12,793 nt of DNA from an uncultured Bacteroidota bacterium (GTDB lineage Bacteria; Bacteroidota; Bacteroidia; Flavobacteriales; Flavobacteriaceae). The DNA is taken from the NCBI GenBank assembly GCA_903837025.1, contig CAILTC010000224.1:1-12793 (forward strand), read 5' to 3'. A program made the position numbers and the translations under genes. Positions within the stretch are counted from its first letter, which is position 1. Each line of letters starts with the position of its first letter. The notes beneath the pieces were generated by a model that was not told the origin of the DNA, did not search any database, and worked only from the letters and a program-made list of their open reading frames with translations. Positions 7,294 to 12,793 of the stretch are shown here, piece after piece.

Positions 7294-8067
7294 ATGAAAA
7301 AAAATATTTTTTTAGTTTTGAATGTATTGATTGCTGTCGTTTTAATTTCGTGCAACAAACAAAAACTAATTGAAGTTGTTGATGTACCCTTGCCCGAAGT
7401 TCAACAAAAAACGACAGCATTAGGAAGTCCTGACGACATCAAAGCAAACGAAGGAACCTTTCAACTAGAAAAACTACCTTATACTTACAATGCTTTAGAG
7501 CCAAATATTTCGGCTTCGACAATGGAAAACCATTACTCTAAACATTATGTGGCCTATACTAATAATTTGAATAAAGCAATTATTGCATCGCCATTACAAG
7601 ACCTTACAATCGAGGATATATTAGCCAAATTAGATCCCAGCAATGCCGAACTTAGGAATAATGCTGGTGGATATTACAATCATTCTTTGTATTTTAAATG
7701 TATGGCTACAAAGGCTGGTGGTCAACCAAAAGATAGTTTAGCTGAAGCAATTACTAAAAAATTTGGTTCTTTTGCCAATTTCACCATCTTATTCAAAGAC
7801 GAAGCTTCCAAACAATTTGGCTCAGCTTGGGTTTGGTTAATTGTTGACCGATATGGAAATCTTCAAATCACAAGCACCCAAAATCAAGATAATCCTTTGA
7901 TGCATAATGCAACAGTTCCGGGAAAGCCAATCTTAGCTTTAGACCTTTGGGAACATGCTTATTATTTGAGTTATCAAAACAAACGAAATAATTATGTTGA
8001 TGCCTTTTTCAATGTTATCAATTGGAAAAAAGTCGGCGAAAATTATTCCGAGGCTTTGAAGAAGTAG
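7294..8067 (+). CDS. Lipoprotein superoxide dismutase, Mn-type signature
   Basis: This Fe/Mn-family superoxide dismutase (257 residues) converts superoxide to hydrogen peroxide and oxygen. The N-terminus is a lipoprotein signal with lipobox LISC (17-20), so the mature enzyme should be membrane-anchored outside the cytosol. A linker of about 30 residues precedes the dismutase domain. The four metal ligands are present: H80, H130, D217 and H221 (DLWEHAYYLSY). Residues that separate Mn from Fe enzymes mostly favour Mn: G125-G126 before the second ligand and Q198-D199 in NQDNP; Y133 replaces the usual Phe. Metal use still has to be measured, since some members work with both metals. The start at 7294 is fixed by the signal peptide. 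The 123-bp spacer before it holds no convincing promoter, although TAGCTTCG at 7285-7292 is close to consensus. Confidence 0.94.
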   Translation: MKKNIFLVLNVLIAVVLISCNKQKLIEVVDVPLPEVQQKTTALGSPDDIKANEGTFQLEKLPYTYNALEPNISASTMENHYSKHYVAYTNNLNKAIIASPLQDLTIEDILAKLDPSNAELRNNAGGYYNHSLYFKCMATKAGGQPKDSLAEAITKKFGSFANFTILFKDEASKQFGSAWVWLIVDRYGNLQITSTQNQDNPLMHNATVPGKPILALDLWEHAYYLSYQNKRNNYVDAFFNVINWKKVGENYSEALKK

Positions 8068-8159
8068 TTGGATTAAAGTATTATTAGGAATTAAAACTTA
8101 TTTCAGGAAAAATAATAAACAATTAAGCCGTTTTACCTTTATAAAATTGGATATTTGAA

Positions 8160-8459
8160 ATGATTAAAAAAGTAATTATAGCAATTTGTTTCATTTTTAT
8201 ATTTAATTTTAGTTGCTATGCTGAAGGGCAAGATGGAATCACAACACTTTTTAATTTCGCACATTTTATTTGGGCTCTTATGTGTATTTCACTTTACACG
8301 ATATTTGGAGGTATAATTATAAAATTGATTTTACTAAAATCGAATCTTCTTTTGGAAAACCAAACGCTCAAAGCCTTTTCTATTTCATTTATTTTATCAA
8401 TTTTAGCATCTATAATTTTTGGAGATGCTTTTTTATATTTTGTTTGGAATTATCTTTAA
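8160..8459 (+). CDS. Small membrane protein, function unknown
   Basis: I do not recognise this 99-residue protein. It begins with a hydrophobic segment that looks like a cleavable signal peptide (MIKKVIIAICF, ending near SCYA at 18-21), followed by a short polar stretch EGQDG. Two further hydrophobic helices (about 33-58 and 71-94) are separated by a polar loop LKSNLLLENQTLK. The likely product is an inner-membrane protein with two helices. Base composition is like the surroundings. It stands alone, 92 bp after the superoxide dismutase gene and convergent with the amylase genes. TACCTTTA at 8134-8141 is a seven-of-eight -7 match that could drive it. An overlapping frame at 8270-8467 lacks membrane-protein logic. 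That the gene is real is likely but not certain. Confidence 0.65.
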   Translation: MIKKVIIAICFIFIFNFSCYAEGQDGITTLFNFAHFIWALMCISLYTIFGGIIIKLILLKSNLLLENQTLKAFSISFILSILASIIFGDAFLYFVWNYL

Positions 8460-8616
8460 AAAATTAATGATTTTGAAAACATTTATTTTTAATTCAATAA
8501 ATTTTAATATTTGAAACGCCCTAATAACAAGATCAATACCATCGTTTTAACAATTGCAATCATCAAAGTTAATTAAAATATTTACCCTTACAGTTGCAAG
8601 TCATTCTAGTACAAAT

Positions 8617-8649
8617 AAAAAAAACTGTCAGGGTTTTGAACCCTGACAG
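8617..8649 (-). terminator. Intrinsic terminator, minus strand
   Basis: CTGTCAGGGTT (8625-8635) and AACCCTGACAG (8639-8649) form a perfect 11-bp stem with a 3-base loop. On the minus strand the stem is followed at once by eight T (8624-8617), the standard layout of an intrinsic terminator. It would end the amylase transcript about 400 nt after the last stop codon. On the plus strand no T run follows. The same GTCAGG core reappears in another hairpin at 8967-8984. Confidence 0.75.
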
Positions 8650-8729
8650 CGTTGTATCAATTCTTGGATATAAAAAAATAAAACTTCGTTCCTTTTTTAC
8701 TTTAATGGTGTTGTGTTCTAAAAAGAAAA

Positions 8730-8755
8730 ACAAAATGAACCGAGCCTACGGCTCT
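8730..8755 (+). repeat. 26-bp direct repeat, copy 1, with GAGCC-TAC-GGCTC hairpin
   Basis: This copy and the one starting at 8800 match at 23 of 26 positions. The block begins ACAAAATG and contains a 5-bp stem with loop TAC (8742-8754). Starts of the two copies are exactly 70 bp apart. Confidence 0.8.
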
Positions 8756-8780
8756 TTCTTTCTCGTTTTTTGATTATTGA

Positions 8781-8795
8781 CTGGATAAAGTCCAG
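8781..8795. repeat. Short hairpin CTGGA-TAAAG-TCCAG
   Basis: A 5-bp inverted repeat with a 5-base loop lies midway between the two 26-bp direct repeat copies. It is too short alone to be significant, but it fits the series of similar palindromes in this spacer. Confidence 0.55.
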
Positions 8796-8799
8796 CCTT

Positions 8800-8825
8800 A
8801 CAAAATGCCCCGAGCCTATGGCTCT
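8800..8825 (+). repeat. 26-bp direct repeat, copy 2, with GAGCC-TAT-GGCTC hairpin
   Basis: Second copy of the block at 8730. Both stem arms are unchanged; one of the three differences is in the hairpin loop (TAC to TAT) and two are in the two bases after ACAAAATG. Conservation of the stem is what selection or recent copying would give. Confidence 0.8.
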
Positions 8826-8864
8826 AATTCATAATGTAATAGGTAGGAACGATTCATTTTGTAA

Positions 8865-8884
8865 CAACGGATTTTAATCCGTTG
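8865..8884. repeat. Palindrome CAACGGATT / AATCCGTTG
   Basis: Two perfect 9-base arms (8865-8873 and 8876-8884) are separated by two bases. No T run follows on either strand, so it does not look like a terminator. I recall similar CGGATT/AATCCG palindromes in Flavobacterium intergenic DNA, which could not be checked here. Confidence 0.7.
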
Positions 8885-8949
8885 ATTTTAGATTGTAAGA
8901 ACATTATCTTTTATAGCTACGAAGGAAAAAAACTGGTCGAATTTTTATG

Positions 8950-8984
8950 AATTCTCACAGAATTACACCCCACCTGACAGGGGT
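8950..8984. repeat. Two adjacent short hairpins
   Basis: AATTCT-CAC-AGAATT (8950-8964) has a 6-bp stem with a 3-base loop. Two bases further on, ACCCC and GGGGT (8967-8971 and 8980-8984) enclose an 8-base loop, ACCTGACA. Both lie in the predicted 3' untranslated part of the amylase transcript. Confidence 0.55.
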
Positions 8985-9044
8985 AAAATAATCATAAACT
9001 ATAGAATCCTAAAACAAATTACCCTCCAAAACTATTTCTAACAA

Positions 9045-10850
9045 TTAGTGGATTATATTGCTCAACACAACAATATCCATAGGTTTTATCGTTACCTTTT
9101 TCATCACTTTCTTCGAAAATACATCTTTGTAATTTCCTTTATTAAGCATTGGGTTTGCAAAAACACTATTTTTATCACTACGGTTAATAATTACAATCAC
9201 TTCCTCATTGCCCAATTTTCGGCTAAATACATACGTTTTTGCAGCATCATTGGTTTCAATAGTTATGTAATTCCCCGATTTTATAGCTTTGTATTGATTA
9301 CGTAAACCAATGAATTTTTTATACCAATTAAATAAATCTGTATTAAAACTCACTTGATCCGCTTCATGTTTACTTTGGTCAGGATTGAATACTTCTGCAT
9401 TATAATTGTTACTAGCCCAAACCATCGGTTTACGACAATCAGGGTCGTTACTGCCCCACATTCCGCATTCGTCACCGTAAAAAATCATTGGTGAACCCAA
9501 ATATAAGATTTGAAACGCCGCAATTAATTTTTGCTTCTCCAATTGTTTTTCGGTAGGTTTTCGAGCATTATAATTGCTATTATTACTCTTCTGACTCCAT
9601 ACAAAATAGTCGCCCCAATCGCCAAATTTTTTACCATCGGGATTTGCTACAGCGCTACCGATTCTAGTTGCATCGTGGCTATCTACTAGGTTTTGCATAT
9701 TCATTGCAACACCTGCTCCAAATCCTTGGCGTAATTCTTTTAATTGAGCATCAAATTGGGTAACGGAACTTCCTTTGGCATCCTGCACAAAAAAATCATG
9801 AACAAGGAATGAAAAATTATAATTCATTGTCGCATCAAATTCGTCTCCACTCAAGTATGGCTTCGTTTTTTCGATAGGATCAACCAATTCGGCAGTCAAA
9901 TAAGCTTCCTTATTAATTGATTTTACCCATTTTCGCCAATCTTTCCAAAACGGATGACCAATACAATACGCCACATCCAAACGCCAGCCGTCAATTCCGT
10001 ACTGTGCCCCTTTATTCATTGGATTCATCCATCTTTTGGTAGCTTCAAAAATATATTGTTTTGGCCCCGAAACAATTCCTGCTTCATCTTCTTTAAACTC
10101 TGGTAATGTTTTGACACCAAACCAACCTTTATATTCGAATTTGGTTCCTTTGGCTGCATCTCGCCAACTATCGATCATAAACCAATCTTTATAAGCTGAT
10201 TTTTCTTGTTTTTCTTCCACGTCTCGAAAGGCAAAACTATTCACCCCCATGTGATTGAAAACGCCATCAAAAATGATATACATTTTTCGTTTATGCACTT
10301 CTTCAATAAGTTTCAGTGCCAGTAAATCGGCTTTTGTCCAAACCCATTTGGCCGGATTTAACGGATCTTCATTTTTAATTAAATTTTTATCTCCCTCTGG
10401 ATCAGGTCCAAATGTTGGATCAACATGTTGGTAGCATAATGCGTCATATTTATGGGAAGAAGGTGACCAAAAAATTGGGGTCATATAAATAGCATTGACA
10501 CCCAAAGATTTCAAATAATCCAATTTATTAATAACACCTTGCAAATCCCCACCATAACGACGACGTTGAATGTTATAATAAATATCTTTCCCGTTTTTCT
10601 GTTCGTAGGGTTGCAGTTCGTACCAATCACTAGTCCAAGGGTGAATTTGAAAATCGGAAGTACTATCAAATGGATAAGCACCCTCTTGATCGATTACTTT
10701 TGGATCGTTTGAAGGATCTCCATTATTAAAACGATCCGGAAAAATTTGATACCAAACTACTCCTTTACTCCAATTGGGTGTAAAATCGTTTTGGGCAAAA
10801 GAAGTTGTGAATGCTAAGAATAGCAAACAAATTGTTATTGATTTTTTCAT
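9045..10850 (-). CDS. GH13 alpha-amylase family enzyme, periplasmic (neopullulanase/cyclomaltodextrinase-like)
   Basis: This 601-residue glycoside hydrolase family 13 enzyme should cleave alpha-1,4 (and perhaps alpha-1,6) links in malto-oligosaccharides or pullulan. A signal peptide (MKKSITICLLFLAFTTSFAQ, about 1-20) without a lipobox points to the periplasm. The four GH13 regions are intact: DGVFNH (195-200), GWRLDVA (288-294, nucleophile D292, with R290), acid/base E321 in TAELVD, and NLVDSHD (387-393, D393). LPEF (249-252) occupies the place of the MPKL region V that marks the neopullulanase group. The catalytic domain begins directly after the signal peptide, so the N-terminal carbohydrate-binding domain of classical neopullulanases is absent. 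A C-terminal beta domain covers about 520-600. The gene lies 31 bp after the preceding amylase gene and is probably the last of its operon. Confidence 0.93.
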   Translation of the reverse strand: MKKSITICLLFLAFTTSFAQNDFTPNWSKGVVWYQIFPDRFNNGDPSNDPKVIDQEGAYPFDSTSDFQIHPWTSDWYELQPYEQKNGKDIYYNIQRRRYGGDLQGVINKLDYLKSLGVNAIYMTPIFWSPSSHKYDALCYQHVDPTFGPDPEGDKNLIKNEDPLNPAKWVWTKADLLALKLIEEVHKRKMYIIFDGVFNHMGVNSFAFRDVEEKQEKSAYKDWFMIDSWRDAAKGTKFEYKGWFGVKTLPEFKEDEAGIVSGPKQYIFEATKRWMNPMNKGAQYGIDGWRLDVAYCIGHPFWKDWRKWVKSINKEAYLTAELVDPIEKTKPYLSGDEFDATMNYNFSFLVHDFFVQDAKGSSVTQFDAQLKELRQGFGAGVAMNMQNLVDSHDATRIGSAVANPDGKKFGDWGDYFVWSQKSNNSNYNARKPTEKQLEKQKLIAAFQILYLGSPMIFYGDECGMWGSNDPDCRKPMVWASNNYNAEVFNPDQSKHEADQVSFNTDLFNWYKKFIGLRNQYKAIKSGNYITIETNDAAKTYVFSRKLGNEEVIVIINRSDKNSVFANPMLNKGNYKDVFSKKVMKKVTIKPMDIVVLSNIIH

Positions 10851-10881
10851 TGAATTGGGCTAAAAATTAAAACGTTAGTTA

Positions 10882-12750
10882 TTACAACTGAAAAATAAAC
10901 GATTCTAAAGGAGCGATACTAATTTGCGCTTTTCCTTCTCCATTTTCCACTCGCAATTGTGTGGTTTTTTGATGATACAATTGATCGGTGATGGTATAAG
11001 TTCCGTCTTTTAAATTCCATTTTTGAATAATATCAGCAGGAATTCGAAGTTCGAAATTACTAGAAGCTAGTGAATAGAAATTAGTCACAATTATCAATTT
11101 TTGCGTATCGGACCATCGTGCATAAGCGTATATTGCTATGTCGTAACCTGTTGTAATATTGCGATTTGCCGTTTGAATTTCTTGAAATTTACCCATCAAA
11201 GCAGAACTGTTGATAGAAAAATTCAATAATCTTTTGTAAAAATCACGCAAGTCTTTTTCGTCTTGCGAAAGTTGCCCACCATCAAATTTTCCTCCGTTCA
11301 TCCAACGTTGATGATTGGGAACACCTATATAATCAAAAATTGAAGTTCTAGAATGGGTTCCAAATCCGGCGTTTTCATTTCCGGCCTCCCCTACTTCTTG
11401 TCCAAAATATACCATTGTTGGCGAAGTACTTATTGTTGTAGAAACCACCATCAAAGGTTTTCCTTTTTGAGCTGTTCCAGCAAATTCTGGACTTGCCAAT
11501 CGTTGTTCATCATGATTATCTAAGAAATGCAGCATATGATGCTCAATATCTGACATTCTATTTTGAATGTCTGATAGTCCGTCAGGCCAAGTTTTCCCCT
11601 GAACAACCGCTTTCAAATGATCATAAGTTTCGACTTTGTCATACAAATAATCCATTTTTCCGAGACGAATGTAATTGCGATATTCATTTGGATTATAAAC
11701 TTCGGCCATCAAAAAAGCGTTTGGATTCTTCACTTTTATAGAAGAATTCATGTAACTCCAAAATTCATACGGCACCATTTCGGCCATGTCGTATCTAAAA
11801 CCATCTACACCTTTGGCTGTCCAATACAAGGCAATATCACGGAATTTTTTCCAAGAATTAGGCACGTCTTTGTCTGCCCAAAAATCGAAATGTTCTTGGT
11901 AGGATTTGGTATCAAAACCGGCTGGAAGTTCCGGAAAATCTTTAGAACCATCAGGGCGAATACCATAATTTACTTTGACCGTTTCGTACCAATCATTATG
12001 ATCTGGTTTTGCCAATCGAGATCCGTTACCAGTCCATTTTGCAGGAAATTCATCAAATTTTCCATCAATTAGCGGATTGCTTTCCCCGTTTAATGGATGG
12101 ATTCCGTCTGGGACTTCAAAATGAGTATTTGGAATATAATAAAAGTTATTATCGCGTTTATATTCTACCGAAACATCGTCATCGGCACCAAAATCACGAA
12201 CGCCTTCGGGATTGCTTTTTCCTTCGTATTTTCGAGCAATATGGTTGGGAACAATATCAATAATCACCTTCAATCCCGCTTTATGGGTTCGGGCAATTAA
12301 GTCTTCAAATTCTTGCAAGCAATTGGCAGGATTTACGGCTAAATCTGGGTTTACATTATAATAGTCTTTCACAGCATAAGGTGAACCAGCTCGCCCTTTT
12401 ACCACTTCGGGATCGTCATTAGAAACGCCAATCGAGGAATAATCACGAACTAAAGCATGATGCGGAACTCCAGTATACCAAATATAAGTAACCCCCAAAT
12501 CCTTGATTTCGGCAAGTGCTTTATCAGTAAAATCGTTAAACTTCCCTACACCGTTTTCTTCAATGGTTCCCCAAGGTTTATTCGTGGTGTTTTTATTACC
12601 AAATAATCGGGTAAAAACCTGATAAACAACCTCTTTTTTATCGGAAACCTCTTTTTTATTTTCTGCGTTCATTTTTATAGCTGATGTTTTACAGGCTGTT
12701 GCCAAAAGCATTATACTTATACCTGCAACAATAGTTATTTTTTTTATCAT
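10882..12750 (-). CDS. GH13 alpha-amylase lipoprotein (SusG-like role)
   Basis: This 622-residue GH13 enzyme should hydrolyse starch or long malto-oligosaccharides. The N-terminus is a lipoprotein signal with lipobox ATAC (17-20) followed by K, so the mature protein is probably outer-membrane anchored and may face outward, as SusG does in Bacteroides. Catalytic regions are complete: DIVPNH (165-170), DGFRYDMA (316-323, nucleophile D321, R319), acid/base E350 in LMAEVY, and FLDNHDEQR (409-417, D414). An insertion of about 100 residues between regions I and II (near 185-290), rich in Asp, Asn and Trp, is a possible B-domain or calcium-binding extension. The C-terminal beta domain covers about 525-622. 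The gene precedes the periplasmic amylase gene by 31 bp. Only 43 bp upstream are visible; susCD-type genes would be expected beyond 12793. Confidence 0.93.
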   Translation of the reverse strand: MIKKITIVAGISIMLLATACKTSAIKMNAENKKEVSDKKEVVYQVFTRLFGNKNTTNKPWGTIEENGVGKFNDFTDKALAEIKDLGVTYIWYTGVPHHALVRDYSSIGVSNDDPEVVKGRAGSPYAVKDYYNVNPDLAVNPANCLQEFEDLIARTHKAGLKVIIDIVPNHIARKYEGKSNPEGVRDFGADDDVSVEYKRDNNFYYIPNTHFEVPDGIHPLNGESNPLIDGKFDEFPAKWTGNGSRLAKPDHNDWYETVKVNYGIRPDGSKDFPELPAGFDTKSYQEHFDFWADKDVPNSWKKFRDIALYWTAKGVDGFRYDMAEMVPYEFWSYMNSSIKVKNPNAFLMAEVYNPNEYRNYIRLGKMDYLYDKVETYDHLKAVVQGKTWPDGLSDIQNRMSDIEHHMLHFLDNHDEQRLASPEFAGTAQKGKPLMVVSTTISTSPTMVYFGQEVGEAGNENAGFGTHSRTSIFDYIGVPNHQRWMNGGKFDGGQLSQDEKDLRDFYKRLLNFSINSSALMGKFQEIQTANRNITTGYDIAIYAYARWSDTQKLIIVTNFYSLASSNFELRIPADIIQKWNLKDGTYTITDQLYHQKTTQLRVENGEGKAQISIAPLESFIFQL

Positions 12751-12793
12751 ACAAAATTATTTAACTGATTTTCATTGGATTTTTATATAATTC

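Larger units (their letters stand above)
8460..9044. other. 585-bp gene-free spacer with many short hairpins
   Basis: No convincing coding sequence is present on either strand. The first 160 bp are very AT-rich, with a weak AT-only hairpin at 8481-8502 (ATTTATT/AATAAAT) that may serve as a weak terminator for the preceding gene. From 8617 on, short inverted repeats are dense: 8625-8649, 8742-8754, 8781-8795, 8812-8824, 8865-8884, 8950-8964 and 8967-8984. GAGCC...GGCTC is followed on the plus strand by TTTCTTTCTCGTTTTTT and could also terminate plus-strand transcription. The spacer separates two convergent transcription units. Confidence 0.8.

Noticed and set aside
7148..7420. 90-codon minus-strand frame across the spacer before the superoxide dismutase gene
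   Set aside because: It overlaps the 5' end of the dismutase gene on the other strand, shows no recognisable motif and reads like shadow coding.
8270..8467. 65-codon plus-strand frame overlapping the small membrane protein
   Set aside because: It starts inside the 8160-8459 gene in another frame and lacks a signal peptide or coherent hydrophobic helices; the longer frame explains the region better.
8730..8825. Possible CRISPR array
   Set aside because: There are only two repeat copies, they are not identical, the interval between them holds another hairpin, and no cas gene is nearby.
12751..12793. TAATTTTG on the minus strand at 12759-12752, next to the lipoprotein amylase ATG
   Set aside because: It matches TAnnTTTG but ends one base before the ATG, so initiation would fall inside the signal peptide codons, and no TTG lies at 17-23 bp upstream in the visible sequence. 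Chance is likely in AT-rich DNA.
1..12793. Defence, toxin-antitoxin, prophage or secretion system
   Set aside because: Every gene except the small membrane protein falls in a known housekeeping or carbohydrate family, and no mobile-element ends, integrase or transposase are present.

Overview
The window looks like ordinary chromosomal DNA from a member of the Flavobacteriia, most likely Flavobacterium or a close relative. The basis is low G+C, A-rich translation starts without clear Shine-Dalgarno sequences, several matches to the Bacteroidota promoter -7 element TAnnTTTG, and a gene order (rsfS-ftsH-LUD protein-cdsA-psd-acyl-CoA-binding protein) that I associate with flavobacteria. The assignment comes from recognising sequence patterns; no database search was made.

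Region 1 (1-1437): a partial NUDIX hydrolase gene on the minus strand is divergent from pyrE with only 7 bp between their start codons. pyrE is followed by a small SRPBCC-fold gene. A two-way terminator at 1460-1489 separates this pair from birA, which converges on it. Region 2 (1515-4651): birA (minus) is divergent from rsfS and ftsH (plus). These genes cover biotin attachment, ribosome silencing and membrane proteolysis. Region 3 (4676-7170): a strong terminator behind ftsH runs straight into a TAnnTTTG promoter element. This starts a tight four-gene unit: LUD-domain protein, cdsA, psd and acyl-CoA-binding protein, with gaps or overlaps of +1, -11 and -1 bp. CdsA makes CDP-diacylglycerol and Psd makes phosphatidylethanolamine, so the unit is a phospholipid synthesis operon with an acyl-CoA carrier and a LUD protein of unknown role attached.

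Region 4 (7294-8459): a lipoprotein superoxide dismutase with Mn-type active-site residues, then a 99-residue membrane protein of unknown function. Region 5 (8460-9044): a 585-bp gene-free spacer with at least seven short hairpins, including a near-identical 26-bp direct repeat and a perfect 11-bp-stem hairpin that fits a minus-strand terminator. Region 6 (9045-12750): two minus-strand GH13 alpha-amylase-family genes 31 bp apart, one predicted lipoprotein (GH13 domain, possibly cell-surface) and one predicted periplasmic enzyme. They look like the distal end of a starch/maltose utilisation locus whose other genes would lie beyond the right edge.

I found no defence system, prophage, insertion sequence, CRISPR array, tRNA or rRNA. 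The items most worth a second look are the apparently leaderless pyrE promoter that overlaps the NUDIX start codon, the orphan LUD protein in the lipid operon, and the hairpin cluster. I see no convincing evidence for a new biological system.
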